Shown here: positions 46,289-54,782 of the stretch, piece by piece
Numbering within the stretch: position 1 is the stretch's first letter
Layout of the letters: each line of letters opens with the position of its first letter
Assembly: GCA_964389755.1 (NCBI GenBank)
Contig: CAYMEW010000008.1
Span: forward strand, 39,229-103,228
DNA: 64,000 nucleotides
From: JBBSUQ01 sp964389755
GTDB taxonomy: Bacteria; Bacteroidota; Bacteroidia; Flavobacteriales_D; Crocinitomicaceae
Reading direction: 5' to 3'
The notes under the pieces: generated by a model
Database searches by the model: none
The model's input: only the letters and a program-made list of their open reading frames with translations
Told to the model about the DNA's origin: nothing
Made by a program: the position numbers and the translations under genes

Positions 46289-46793
46289 GATTCGCCGCGC
46301 ACGCTTGCTGATTTACCTGCTCTCGGCGATCGTTCCAGTGGTCGTAGCACTGCTTTTCGGAATTAAGATAAAAGGCGTTGACCTTCACTTTCTTCCCCCG
46401 ATCTACGCCGGAATAAACGGTCTAACGGCGGTTTTGCTTATCCTCGCGCTGATAGCGATCAAAAAGCGTAATATCAGCTTGCACCGGGCACTGATCCGTA
46501 CCTGCCTGCTGCTTTCCCTGCTTTTTCTGGCAGCTTACGTCGCGTACCACATGACAGCCGAAAACACGCCTTACGGAGGAACTTACGGCTTTATCTATTA
46601 TCCGCTCCTCATCACGCATATCCTGTTGAGTGTGATCGTCATTCCACTCGTATTGCTGTCGTACCTGCAGGCCTGGCAGGGGAAATTCGAAAAACACCGC
46701 AAATGGGTACGTGTGAGTTACCCGATCTGGCTTTTCGTGGCGATCAGCGGCGTGATCGTGTACTTTATGATCTCACCTTTCTACACACACTAG
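46260..46793 (+). CDS. DUF420 family membrane protein
   Basis: A 177-residue protein with about five membrane helices, matching DUF420 (YozB-like), which commonly ends Bacteroidota cytochrome oxidase clusters. Landmarks are histidine-containing helices (AAYVAYHMTAE; YPLLITHILLSVIVIP; RKWVRVSYPIWLFVAISGVIVY). The start may be the ATG at 46260 or at 46266. Its TAG stop shares the palindrome CTAG with the stop of the convergent glycosyltransferase. Confidence 0.9.
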   Translation: MSMILQDPAKIRRARLLIYLLSAIVPVVVALLFGIKIKGVDLHFLPPIYAGINGLTAVLLILALIAIKKRNISLHRALIRTCLLLSLLFLAAYVAYHMTAENTPYGGTYGFIYYPLLITHILLSVIVIPLVLLSYLQAWQGKFEKHRKWVRVSYPIWLFVAISGVIVYFMISPFYTH

Positions 46794-47920
46794 TCTTTTT
46801 CAGGCTTAAGCACATCCGAAATGACTTCCCAGACTTTGTCGGCGGTAAACTGCCAGCTGAATTGCTCTGCCCGTTCCAGGCCCTTTTTCCCAAGGTAGGC
46901 GCGCATCGTCCGGTCATCGGCCAGCTGAACCATCTTTTCCGAGATATCATCCACATCGAAAGGGTCGCAATACAACGCGGCATCACCCGCCACTTCCGGG
47001 AGACTCGTTCTGTTTCCCGAAATAATCGGGACTCCGCAGCGCATAGCTTCCACAAGTGGAATACCGAAGCCCTCGAAATACGGAACATATACAAAGATTC
47101 CCGCTGCGGCCATTACGCGCACCAGTTCGTCCTGATCGAGGTAACCCGTAAAAAATATCCGTTTCTTAACGGTTTCAGAAACGCTTATAACGGCTTTTTT
47201 CCGCTTCCACAGGTTTTCCCCGACAATCACCAGGTTCATGGTTCCACCCGCTTCGCAGTACGCTTCAAATGCCTTCAACAGCCTAATAAGGTTCTTTCGC
47301 GGATGCAGACTTCCCACAAATAAAAAAAAGTCGTTTCCGTCGGCATACTTTTGACGAATAGCCACTTTATCGATTTCATCAAGCGGACGATACATTTCCG
47401 AAGCGCCGTTGTGTGCTGTGACTACTTTCGCGCGCTCAATGCCATATTGTTCGCAAATGTCCCCGGCCGAATAATCCGAAACCGTCACGATGCGAGTTGC
47501 CTTTCGGGCAAAACGGGGGAAAAACTTCTTTAGGTAGCGCAACGCTCCATTCGGCAGATCCTGTGGATAATGTTCAAAATTGAGATCGTGAATCACAGCA
47601 ACCTGGGGAACTTCGGTTCGCAAACTCAGGTAACCGTCCGGTGAAAAGAACAGGTCGATGCGATATTTTTTCAGGGCTCGCGTCACTGACCGGTCGAACC
47701 AGATCCTGAACAAAACGGGATGCCTTGCCTGCGGATGCAATACGACCGGTATTACATTTTCAGCAAAAACAAAACGCGTTTCGAAGGTCCGGTCAAAAAA
47801 GAAGTAAAAGGTATGTTCCGGATGTTGTTCGGCCAGGCGTTTACTGACTTCATACGTATACCAGCCGAAACCTTCCAGTTTTCCGGGAAGTAAAAAACGA
47901 GTGTTAATTGCAATCCGCAT
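46790..47920 (-). CDS. Family 4 (GT-B) glycosyltransferase
   Basis: A 376-residue glycosyltransferase of the RfaB/GT4 type. The C-terminal half has FLFVGSLHPRKNLIRLLKAFE, ENLWKRKKA and the donor-site EX7E region (PYFEGFGIPLVEAMRCGVP, with EVAGDAALYCDP after it). It probably transfers a sugar to a surface glycan. It starts at an ATG only four bases after a TATCTTTA box, so its transcript may be leaderless. It ends head-on with DUF420. Confidence 0.93.
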   Translation of the reverse strand: MRIAINTRFLLPGKLEGFGWYTYEVSKRLAEQHPEHTFYFFFDRTFETRFVFAENVIPVVLHPQARHPVLFRIWFDRSVTRALKKYRIDLFFSPDGYLSLRTEVPQVAVIHDLNFEHYPQDLPNGALRYLKKFFPRFARKATRIVTVSDYSAGDICEQYGIERAKVVTAHNGASEMYRPLDEIDKVAIRQKYADGNDFFLFVGSLHPRKNLIRLLKAFEAYCEAGGTMNLVIVGENLWKRKKAVISVSETVKKRIFFTGYLDQDELVRVMAAAGIFVYVPYFEGFGIPLVEAMRCGVPIISGNRTSLPEVAGDAALYCDPFDVDDISEKMVQLADDRTMRAYLGKKGLERAEQFSWQFTADKVWEVISDVLKPEKD

Positions 47921-47924
47921 CGGC

Positions 47925-47953
47925 TAAAGATATTCAATATTGAGGTATACAAA
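47925..47953 (-). promoter_or_regulatory. Putative promoter of the GT4 gene
   Basis: Minus strand: TTTG at 47953-47950, 17-bp spacer, TATCTTTA at 47932-47925, then four bases and the ATG at 47920. Confidence 0.5.
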
Positions 47954-48041
47954 AAATGGCAGGACGTCCAAAGACAAATCTTGCACGCATTCATTCATCG
48001 CCTGCCATAATTTAAGTATCTTAACAACGAAAAGCTGTAAT

Positions 48042-48923
48042 ATGTCAAACATAGACCTCATCATCGAAGAACGTGCCGCTGATATCGGTAATTTCATGGT
48101 CGGAAGGCTCCTTCCATTCCGACAGCGACGCATGGTCGGGCCGTTCATCTTCATTGATCACATGGGTCCTGCGGAACTGGCACCGGGCGAAAACCTGGCC
48201 GTCGCAGCGCATCCGCATATCGGACTTTCTACCCTTACGTTCCTCTTTGAAGGAACGATCATGCACCGTGACAGCCTGGGAAACGCGGTTGAGATCAAAC
48301 CGGGAGACGTTAACTGGATGACCGCCGGAAAAGGTATCGCACATTCCGAACGTACACCGGAACGCCTGCAAGACACTACAAAAAAACTCCACGGATTGCA
48401 GATTTGGGTTGCGCTGCCCAAAGAACTTGAAAACATGAATCCCGAATTCATTCACCTGAATGACACGGAACTACCGACCTGGAAAGAAGGTCCGCTATCT
48501 TACAAACTCATTGCCGGTGAATTTCGTGAACACCGCTCGCCGGTACCGGTCTACAGTCCTTTGTACCTGGTAGAGATAAAGACGTCTGAAGATCGCAGCA
48601 TCGACCTGGGCGGACATTTAATGGAAGAAAGTGCATTTTACATCCTCGAAGGAAGTGTACGCAGCGAAGGACATACTTTCGAACCGAAACAAATCCTGGT
48701 GGCTAAAGACGGCTCAATTTGCAGTTTTGAACTGACCGCCGGTTCAACCATTTACCTTTTCGGGGGAATGCCTTTTCCCGAGGAGCGCTTTATTGACTGG
48801 AACTTTGTTTCCAGTGATAAAAACACGATCAGTGCTGCGCGCGAACGCTGGAAGAACAATGAATTCGAAAACGTTCCTGGAGAACCGGACCGCGTACCGC
48901 TGCCTGAAAAACGTCGATTTTAA
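48042..48923 (+). CDS. Pirin family protein
   Basis: A 293-residue bicupin. The N-terminal cupin has the metal ligands His57 and His59 (AHPHIGLSTLT), His101 and Glu103 (GIAHSERTP), and the conserved VGPFIFIDHMGP. Pirins bind iron and some are quercetin dioxygenases or regulators; the role here is not known. The frame is open upstream to 47940 but the ATG at 48042 begins the conserved region and is preferred. Divergent from the GT4 gene; a VOC gene follows after 9 bp. Confidence 0.93.
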   Translation: MSNIDLIIEERAADIGNFMVGRLLPFRQRRMVGPFIFIDHMGPAELAPGENLAVAAHPHIGLSTLTFLFEGTIMHRDSLGNAVEIKPGDVNWMTAGKGIAHSERTPERLQDTTKKLHGLQIWVALPKELENMNPEFIHLNDTELPTWKEGPLSYKLIAGEFREHRSPVPVYSPLYLVEIKTSEDRSIDLGGHLMEESAFYILEGSVRSEGHTFEPKQILVAKDGSICSFELTAGSTIYLFGGMPFPEERFIDWNFVSSDKNTISAARERWKNNEFENVPGEPDRVPLPEKRRF

Positions 48924-48932
48924 ATTTCGATC

Positions 48933-49298
48933 ATGAACAAGATACTCGGACTCAGAACATGTATTTACCGCGTTAATGAACTTGAAAAAGCAACAGCCTG
49001 GTATTCGAAAGCTTTTAACACAAGCCCTTATTTTAACGAAGCGTTTTACGTCGGTTTCAATATCGGTGGCTACGAACTGGGCCTTCAACCGGACGAATCC
49101 AGGAAGGGTGACAGCGTGCTGACATACTGGGGAGTTGCGGATATCCGGAAATCATTCGATCATTTTTTAGAGCTCGGCGCGACGGTTCACGAAGAACCTC
49201 AAAATGTGGGTGGCCCGATCGAGGTTGCCAGTGTATACGATCCCTGGGGTAATATTATCGGACTGATCTTTAACCCGGAATTCAGGCTACCCGGGTAG
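48933..49298 (+). CDS. VOC (glyoxalase/bleomycin-resistance) superfamily protein
   Basis: A 121-residue protein with the two beta-alpha-beta-beta-beta halves of the vicinal oxygen chelate fold (RTCIYRVNELEKATAWYSKA; VASVYDPWGNIIGLIFNP). Substrate unknown. It lies 9 bp after the pirin gene, so probably co-transcribed. It converges with queA across a terminator. Confidence 0.9.
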   Translation: MNKILGLRTCIYRVNELEKATAWYSKAFNTSPYFNEAFYVGFNIGGYELGLQPDESRKGDSVLTYWGVADIRKSFDHFLELGATVHEEPQNVGGPIEVASVYDPWGNIIGLIFNPEFRLPG

Positions 49299-49343
49299 CA
49301 GGAAAGGATCGCGTTTCCATCTAACAAACTTCCGAATTCCAAC

Positions 49344-49370
49344 AAAAAAGCCGGCTCTGCAAACCGGCTT
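49344..49370 (-). terminator. Intrinsic terminator of queA (possibly bidirectional)
   Basis: Stem AAGCCGG / CCGGCTT with a 9-nt loop (49348-49370); on the minus strand the hairpin runs into six T (49349-49344). It also lies downstream of the convergent VOC gene, where the T tract is weaker. Confidence 0.85.
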
Positions 49371-49392
49371 CAACTTATCTTTTCTAAGATCT

Positions 49393-50442
49393 TTACAGGA
49401 TGAGCATGGCGTCTCCGTAAGAATAGAATTTGTATTTTTCTTTGATCGCTTCCTGGTATGCTTCCATCATTAATTCGTGTCCGCAGAACGCAGAAATCAT
49501 CATCAGGAGCGTTGAAAGCGGTGTGTGGAAGTTCGTGATCAGGCAATCTGCGATGCTAAACTCATAGGGCGGGAAAATGAACTTGTTCGTCCAACCGTCG
49601 AAGGGCTTCAAAAGTCCTTCCGTGGAAACCGAAGTTTCGATCGCACGCATGGAAGTCGTTCCGACCGCACATACCTTGCGTTTATTTGTTTTTGCTTTGT
49701 TCACAGCATCCGCTGCCTTCTCTGAAATGGTTACCTGTTCGGAATCCATTTTGTGTTTTGTCAGGTCTTCCACTTCAACCGGGCGGAAGGTACCGAGGCC
49801 GACGTGCAGCGTAATCTCTGCGAAATTAATTCCTTTCAGTTCGAGGCGCTTCAGCAATTCGCGTGAAAAGTGCAAACCTGCCGTGGGAGCGGCAACCGCA
49901 CCTTCCTCTTTTGCGAAAATGGTCTGGTAACGCTCTTCGTCCTGCGGTTCTACTTTCCGCTTGATGTATTTCGGAAGCGGTGTTTCACCCAGTTCGGTGA
50001 TCTTCGCCTTAAATTCTTCGTAAGGACCGTCAAAGAGGAAACGAAGTGTACGTCCGCGGGAAGTTGTATTGTCGATTACTTCGGCAACGAGCGATTCGTC
50101 TTCCCCGAAGTAGAGTTTATTACCGATACGGATTTTGCGCGCAGGATCCACAAGTACATCCCACAGCAAACTTTCGCGGTTGAGTTCGCGCAGGAGGAAA
50201 ACCTCGATCTTCGCGCCGGTCTTTTCCTTATTTCCATACATACGCGCCGGAAAAACGCGCGTGTTGTTCATGATCATAACGTCTCCGTCCTGGAAATATT
50301 CGATAACGTCTTTAAATAAGCGATGTTCGATCTTACCCGTGTCACGATGTACCACCATCAGGCGGGCTTCATCACGGTTCTCACTCGGGTACTCGGCAAC
50401 GAGTTCTTCGGGGAGGTTAAAATCGAATTCGGAAAGTTTCAT
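49393..50442 (-). CDS. queA: S-adenosylmethionine:tRNA ribosyltransferase-isomerase
   Basis: QueA transfers and isomerises the ribosyl group of SAM onto 7-aminomethyl-deazaguanine in tRNA, making epoxyqueuosine. The 349-residue protein has MKLSEFDFNLPEELVAEYP at the start, PAPTAGLHF-type block (VAAPTAGLHFS) and SLLWDVLVDPARKIRIG. The ATG at 50442 matches family starts; an in-frame ATG at 50451 is also possible. A TAAATTTG box lies about 49 bp upstream. Confidence 0.96.
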   Translation of the reverse strand: MKLSEFDFNLPEELVAEYPSENRDEARLMVVHRDTGKIEHRLFKDVIEYFQDGDVMIMNNTRVFPARMYGNKEKTGAKIEVFLLRELNRESLLWDVLVDPARKIRIGNKLYFGEDESLVAEVIDNTTSRGRTLRFLFDGPYEEFKAKITELGETPLPKYIKRKVEPQDEERYQTIFAKEEGAVAAPTAGLHFSRELLKRLELKGINFAEITLHVGLGTFRPVEVEDLTKHKMDSEQVTISEKAADAVNKAKTNKRKVCAVGTTSMRAIETSVSTEGLLKPFDGWTNKFIFPPYEFSIADCLITNFHTPLSTLLMMISAFCGHELMMEAYQEAIKEKYKFYSYGDAMLIL

Positions 50443-50490
50443 TTTGTTCATACGGCTGCCAAAATAGAGTCAGAGAATAAAAAAAGAGTG

Positions 50491-50498
50491 CAAATTTA
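50491..50498 (-). promoter_or_regulatory. -7 box of queA
   Basis: Minus-strand TAAATTTG, perfect TAnnTTTG match, between truB and queA; shows queA is transcribed separately from truB. Confidence 0.55.
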
Positions 50499-50543
50499 CA
50501 AAATATTGCGGTCATATTAAAACAACAGGACCGCTGAAAAGTT

Positions 50544-51230
50544 TTAGAGCGCACGGATCACTTCGATCCATTCATCGACCGAACGTGCAGCAGAAACGGA
50601 ATATTCTCCGGAACGTGTCCGACGCAACGCAGTCAGAGTTCCTCCCGACCCGGCTTTTTTCCCGAAATCGGAGGCTATCGAACGGATGTAGGTTCCTTTA
50701 CTGCAACTGATCTCGAAGTCTATTTCCGGAAAACGTTCGGTATTGATCTTAAAATCGGACACCGATATGCTGTTCGGTTTCATTTCGACCTCTTTTCCGG
50801 CCCGAGCGAGTTCGTAAGCCCGTTTTCCATCAATTTGTTTCGCTGAAAAAACCGGTGGCAATTGCAGCTGGTCTCCGAGGAATGAACTGCGAACTTCTTC
50901 GAGCAGTTGCGGCGTAATGTGGTCCGTTGGGAATTCCGCATTAAATTCGGTTTCAAGGTCAAAGGACGGAGTTGTTTTGCCGAGCAGGATCGTGCCGGTA
51001 TACGTTTTTTCCCCACCCATGATCTCTTCAATACGTTTGGTATGCTTCCCGATGCAGACGATGAGCAAACCAGTCGCCAGCGGATCGAGCGTTCCCGCAT
51101 GACCGACCTTGATCTTTTTAACCCCCAGTTGTCGCTTCAGGTTCCAGCGCAGTTTGTTGACGACATCGAATGACGTCCACGTGTAAGGCTTATCGATCAG
51201 AATTGTATCTCCCTCCGGATTTAATATCAT
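50544..51230 (-). CDS. truB: tRNA pseudouridine(55) synthase
   Basis: TruB makes pseudouridine 55 in the T-loop of tRNAs. The 228-residue protein has catalytic Asp49 in VGHAGTLDPLATGLL, IDKPYTWTSFDVVNKLR at the start and CSKGTYIRSIASDFG. It is shorter than E. coli TruB (no C-terminal PUA-like extension), as usual in Bacteroidota. It starts 7 bp after the uppP stop. Confidence 0.96.
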   Translation of the reverse strand: MILNPEGDTILIDKPYTWTSFDVVNKLRWNLKRQLGVKKIKVGHAGTLDPLATGLLIVCIGKHTKRIEEIMGGEKTYTGTILLGKTTPSFDLETEFNAEFPTDHITPQLLEEVRSSFLGDQLQLPPVFSAKQIDGKRAYELARAGKEVEMKPNSISVSDFKINTERFPEIDFEISCSKGTYIRSIASDFGKKAGSGGTLTALRRTRSGEYSVSAARSVDEWIEVIRAL

Positions 51231-51237
51231 ACGTTTT

Positions 51238-52032
51238 TTAACGGTTTAAACTCCAAATTATGGCTACCACGCCGATCACCAGGCAATAGATGGCAAAAAC
51301 GGTCAGTTTACTCCGTTTTACAAGGGCAATCATCCAGGTACAGGCAAGAATCCCTGTTAAAAATGCCGCAATAAACCCTGCGACCAGGGAACCGGTGTGG
51401 ATGGATTCTGTGTGTACGTCTCCACTCATCAGGTCTTTTGCCATTTTACCCAAAATAAGCGGCACGACCATCAGGAATGAAAAGCGCGCTGCACGTTCGC
51501 GGTCGATGCCGAGCAATACAGCCGTACTGATCGTAGCTCCCGAACGCGAGATCCCGGGAAGTATCGCGATGGCCTGTGCAACACCAATAACCAATGCATC
51601 TTTAAACGAAACTCCTTTATCTGTCCGCCGCGCGCGATTGGCCAGGAACAGCAGTGCGGCCGTCAGTAAGAGGAACAGGCCCACGATCAGAATTTGACCG
51701 TCGAAGAACTGTTCGATAAAATCATCGAAGAAAACGCCTACAAACGCTGCGGGGATCATTGAAAGAACGATCTTCAGTGAAAAGCGGAACTCTTCGTTGT
51801 TGCGGAATTTAAAGAGTCCCCGGATTATATCCGCCACGTCCTTTCGAAAAACGACAATTGTACTAAGTGCTGTCGCAAAGTGAAGCACAACGGTCATCAG
51901 GAGGCTGCTTTGTCCGTCCAGATCCGTATTAAATAGTGATTTTGCAAGTTCAAGGTGGCCGCTGCTGCTTACCGGCAAAAATTCGGTCAGTCCCTGGATG
52001 ATACCAAGGATAATCGCCTCAAGAAATCCCAT
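51238..52032 (-). CDS. uppP: Undecaprenyl-diphosphatase
   Basis: UppP recycles undecaprenyl diphosphate to the monophosphate carrier for peptidoglycan and glycan synthesis. The 264-residue membrane protein has the Glu-rich GLTEFLPVSSSGHLEL at 14-29 and the second active-site block PGISRSGATI near 150-165, with about eight helices. Part of the minus-strand run ftsX-DUF3098-uppP-truB. Confidence 0.96.
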   Translation of the reverse strand: MGFLEAIILGIIQGLTEFLPVSSSGHLELAKSLFNTDLDGQSSLLMTVVLHFATALSTIVVFRKDVADIIRGLFKFRNNEEFRFSLKIVLSMIPAAFVGVFFDDFIEQFFDGQILIVGLFLLLTAALLFLANRARRTDKGVSFKDALVIGVAQAIAILPGISRSGATISTAVLLGIDRERAARFSFLMVVPLILGKMAKDLMSGDVHTESIHTGSLVAGFIAAFLTGILACTWMIALVKRSKLTVFAIYCLVIGVVAIIWSLNR

Positions 52033-52044
52033 GAATGAGCTGTA

Positions 52045-52293
52045 TTATTCGGACTTTTTACCTTTTGGTTTGCGCATGATTCCGTACATGATCACCACGA
52101 ATCCGGCTACGATCAGGATGGGTGCCACGGTGATCCGCACATCGCTAAAGAGCGCCTTCTCATTGAATTCGTTGGGATTATCACTTCCCCCGCCGATCAT
52201 CAGCAGGTAACCGAGTAAGTTGATTGCAAGCCCGATGATGAAGAACTTATAATTTTCTTTCTGAAAGGCGAAATCCGGTTTTTTATTTTCCAT
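52045..52293 (-). CDS. DUF3098 small membrane protein
   Basis: An 82-residue protein with two helices (YKFFIIGLAINLLGYLLMIGG; VAPILIVAGFVVIMYGIM) and a basic tail, matching DUF3098. It is typically encoded between ftsX and uppP in Bacteroidota, as here, suggesting a cell-wall or division role, but none is established. Confidence 0.9.
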   Translation of the reverse strand: MENKKPDFAFQKENYKFFIIGLAINLLGYLLMIGGGSDNPNEFNEKALFSDVRITVAPILIVAGFVVIMYGIMRKPKGKKSE

Positions 52294-52302
52294 GTCGTAA
52301 AA

Positions 52303-53193
52303 TTAATACAAATCGTCCAGTTTCATGCGCAGGTACTTGTTGAGCGCGAACCAGGTAGAAACAAATGTAATAACAATCCCGAGGATAAGCAACGAACCGA
52401 AAAGGATAAGCAGAATTTCAGGATTGATGGTCAGTTCGATCGAGTTCATCATGTTGTTCAGGGCGAAGAAGAAGGTCATCAGGAACGCCATCCCGAGAAT
52501 AGCTGATACGATTCCCTGCCAAAAGGACTGACGCAGGAACGGGCGCCGGATAAAACCGTGCGTTGCGCCGACAAGCTGCATCGTTTTAATCGTAAAGCGA
52601 CGCGAGTAGAGTGACAGCCTGATCGTGTTGTTGATCATCGCCACGGCCACAACAATCAGCAGAAGCGCGACCATACCTGCCAGGGCTACAAACTGGCGAA
52701 AACCGAGGTTTACTGTTTTAACGCTCGCCGGGTTGTAATTGACTTCATCGATCTTTTCGGGGTATGCCTGCAGCAGTTTGTTTTTCAAGGCCTCCATACC
52801 GTCCAGTGTTGCGACATTCGCACGTGGCTTGAACGTAATGGTAGGAGGAAAAGGATTTTCTCCGTCGAGGATCGAAAGGATTTCTTCCGAAGATTCATCC
52901 GAACTGCTCACCTCCTCGATGGCGCGTTCCGGAGAAACGAAGATCACTTCTTTCATTTCTGGCCAGGTTTTCAATTCCATGGCCACCTCTTTAATGTCGG
53001 CTTCGTTGTAATCGGGTTTGAAAAACAGATCGACCTGCATGGTTTCACGCGCCTGCGTCTGCACACTGTTAAGCAGTAAAAAACCGCCGAGCACAAGCCC
53101 GATGGTAAACAGCACGAGTGAAATACCGATTATAGTGGATACATAGCTGGTACGTACGCCCCGGCGATTGTATTTTTCAACTTTGGAACTCAT
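52303..53193 (-). CDS. ftsX: Cell division protein FtsX
   Basis: A 296-residue permease-like protein: helix at about 20-45, a periplasmic domain (about 46-165), then three helices (about 167-195, 220-250, 260-285), the FtsX topology. FtsX with the FtsE ATPase controls peptidoglycan hydrolases at the septum. Here ftsE is about 9 kb away, at 62507 on the opposite strand, instead of adjacent as in many proteobacteria. First gene of the run leading to truB. Confidence 0.93.
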   Translation of the reverse strand: MSSKVEKYNRRGVRTSYVSTIIGISLVLFTIGLVLGGFLLLNSVQTQARETMQVDLFFKPDYNEADIKEVAMELKTWPEMKEVIFVSPERAIEEVSSSDESSEEILSILDGENPFPPTITFKPRANVATLDGMEALKNKLLQAYPEKIDEVNYNPASVKTVNLGFRQFVALAGMVALLLIVVAVAMINNTIRLSLYSRRFTIKTMQLVGATHGFIRRPFLRQSFWQGIVSAILGMAFLMTFFFALNNMMNSIELTINPEILLILFGSLLILGIVITFVSTWFALNKYLRMKLDDLY

Positions 53194-53477
53194 CGAACAC
53201 GAAAATAGCTATAAATCATTTAGCACAAAAAAATAATAATCCATAGCGTCCTGTTGATTACCAAAGGACGTTTTCAGGAATTGCATTTCGAATGTTAAGA
53301 ATTTGTTAGCTTTGAAAATCCTGCTTCATTTACGCAATTCCGCATTTCTGTCACGAAATCTGCCAGAACGGGGAAAAATACTGACAATTTGTGTAAGTCG
53401 TTCCACGACCCATTTCAGGAATTATTCTAAAAATTTGTTAAATGCGATCGTGCGCGATACTAAAGGCTCTTACTTTG

Positions 53478-53621
53478 CGTATATATAAGTGACTTTGGTT
53501 ATGAATTGAATGCAATTGGCACACAATTTGAAAGTATCAAAGTCAAGTAGAAGTTAGTTTTCATAAGTAGTAGTAGTTTAGGTTAAGAAAAAAGAGAGGA
53601 ACGCCCGTTTCTCTCTTTTTT
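53478..53621 (+). ncRNA. Candidate structured small RNA
   Basis: TTACTTTG at 53470-53477 is a near match to the -7 consensus. It is followed by TGACTTTG (53490-53497) pairing with CAAAGTCA (53538-53545), enclosing a small hairpin AATTG-AATG-CAATT near 53505. The stretch ends at a 14-bp terminator stem. No plus-strand gene follows for over 1.1 kb, so this is not an obvious leader. I do not recognise the family; the terminator could instead serve the minus-strand bestrophin gene. Confidence 0.35.
53588..53621. terminator. Strong bidirectional terminator-like hairpin
   Basis: Perfect 14-bp stem (one G-U) between 53588-53601 and 53608-53621, loop CGCCCG, with A6 on one side and T6 on the other, so it can end transcripts from either direction. 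Confidence 0.85.
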
Positions 53622-53697
53622 GTTAGTAGTCATGCGGGTTTCCAAAAATCCGAAACACACTTCAAACACGGTATTTTTTAACTAATTTTCTCTTCTT

Positions 53698-53817
53698 TCA
53701 GGATAAATTCGCCTGTAACATCCTATTATACACGCATAATGTTGGTGCAATGTATTCAGTAAGCGTGGCCGCTTCTTCAGGAGTTGTAAAATCGGTGATT
53801 ACGAAAAGGGATTTCAC
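53698..53817 (-). CDS. Possible 39-residue small protein or gene remnant
   Basis: A GTG-start reading frame on the minus strand coding MKSLFVITDFTTPEEAATLT, then about 19 more residues ending QANLS. The composition looks protein-like, but it is short, has no recognised relative and no clear promoter. A stop codon lies two codons upstream of the GTG. It could be the decayed end of a lost gene. Confidence 0.25.
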   Translation of the reverse strand: MKSLFVITDFTTPEEAATLTEYIAPTLCVYNRMLQANLS

Positions 53818-53868
53818 GCCTTAAAAAAAAGCAAAGCGGTGAATCGGAAAAAAAGCTGTTTTGATGGC

Positions 53869-54741
53869 TCAGGGAAGACCGAACACCTCCCCGATATTCT
53901 CATTGATCTTTTCGCTTAACGAATCCGTGGGCAGGTCGTTATCGTCACAACCAAACGGGTCTTCGATCTCTTCGGCAAGCACTTCCATACTCACGAGAAC
54001 GTAGAACACGTAGGTCGCTATAAGCGCCGAATAATATCCAAAACTCGTAACAAAGGCCAATGGCAGCGTGATCACATAAATAAAGATGAATTTCTTAATG
54101 AACAAACTGTACGAAAACGGGATCGGGGTGTTTTTAATGCGTTCGCAGGCTCCGAGGTGATCCATCAGCGCATTGAGGTTCTCATCGAGTATATAGAGTT
54201 CCTGTCCATCGATAATACCCGAATGCTTCAGGCCGATAAGCCGCTCGTACATGATCTGTGATATTGCGAGCGGTACGTGCTTTTTGCGCTTTAGCAGTTG
54301 CAGTTCTTCGTTCGTCAGTTTCAGTTCGGAGAGATCAGCGCCTTTACGCAGGTGATCACGCATGGCGATTACAAAGTTGGGGATCATTCTCCGGAAAAAA
54401 TCGCGGTCTCTGTCATCTTTCACCAAAACGGAAAGCTTCGAAGCCAGGTTCCGCGTATCGTTTACGAGGCTGCCCCATTGTTTACGTCCCTCCCACCAAC
54501 GATCGTAGGCCGTGTTTGTGCGAAAAACGAGGAGCAATGAAATCACAAACCCGATCAGGGAATAGATCTGAACGAGTTTTTCAAGAAATTCGAGATGCGT
54601 AAAATAATGCGTGGCAAAAAAGGCGATGAGTGCTGTAAAAGCGCCCATATACAGGAGTTCTTTCCACAACATGCGCAGCGTATCGCTTTTGTGAAGGGCA
54701 AATATAAGTTTGAACCAGCTTTTGGGATTGTACGTGATCAT
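53869..54741 (-). CDS. Bestrophin-like chloride channel family protein
   Basis: A 290-residue bestrophin/UPF0187 protein: MITYNPKSWFKLIFALHKSD start, RTNTAYDRWWEGRKQWG motif near 75-90, helices at about 30-75 and 205-250, and DPFGCDDNDLPTD at the C-terminus. Bacterial members form pentameric ion channels. The open frame extends upstream but the ATG at 54741 starts the conserved region and follows a promoter (TTG-19-TATCTTTA). It is divergent from the DUF4286 gene across 45 bp. Confidence 0.92.
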   Translation of the reverse strand: MITYNPKSWFKLIFALHKSDTLRMLWKELLYMGAFTALIAFFATHYFTHLEFLEKLVQIYSLIGFVISLLLVFRTNTAYDRWWEGRKQWGSLVNDTRNLASKLSVLVKDDRDRDFFRRMIPNFVIAMRDHLRKGADLSELKLTNEELQLLKRKKHVPLAISQIMYERLIGLKHSGIIDGQELYILDENLNALMDHLGACERIKNTPIPFSYSLFIKKFIFIYVITLPLAFVTSFGYYSALIATYVFYVLVSMEVLAEEIEDPFGCDDNDLPTDSLSEKINENIGEVFGLP

Positions 54742-54749
54742 CGGGCCTG

Positions 54750-54782
54750 TTTGACGGTAAAGATACAAATTGCGTATTTTTG
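54750..54782 (+). promoter_or_regulatory. Promoter of DUF4286-rsmA, probably leaderless
   Basis: TTTG at 54750-54753, 21-bp spacer, TATTTTTG at 54775-54782 (perfect TAnnTTTG), then four bases to the ATG at 54787. Confidence 0.65.

Larger units (their letters stand above)
53194..53868. other. 675-bp intergenic region with a candidate small RNA
   Basis: No clear protein gene. Contents: the ftsX upstream region; a hairpin-rich stretch at 53470-53621 ending in a strong terminator (listed separately); a 39-codon minus-strand reading frame at 53698-53817; and an A-rich stretch to the bestrophin stop. Nothing convincing in 53210-53430. Confidence 0.6.

Noticed and set aside
47940..48041. N-terminal extension of the pirin gene from a TTG at 47940
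   Set aside because: The extension overlaps the divergent GT4 promoter and is not pirin-like; the ATG at 48042 begins the conserved region.
53303..53488. 61-codon plus-strand open frame in the ftsX-bestrophin gap
   Set aside because: No domain, no ribosome-binding or promoter signal, and it runs into the proposed small-RNA region.
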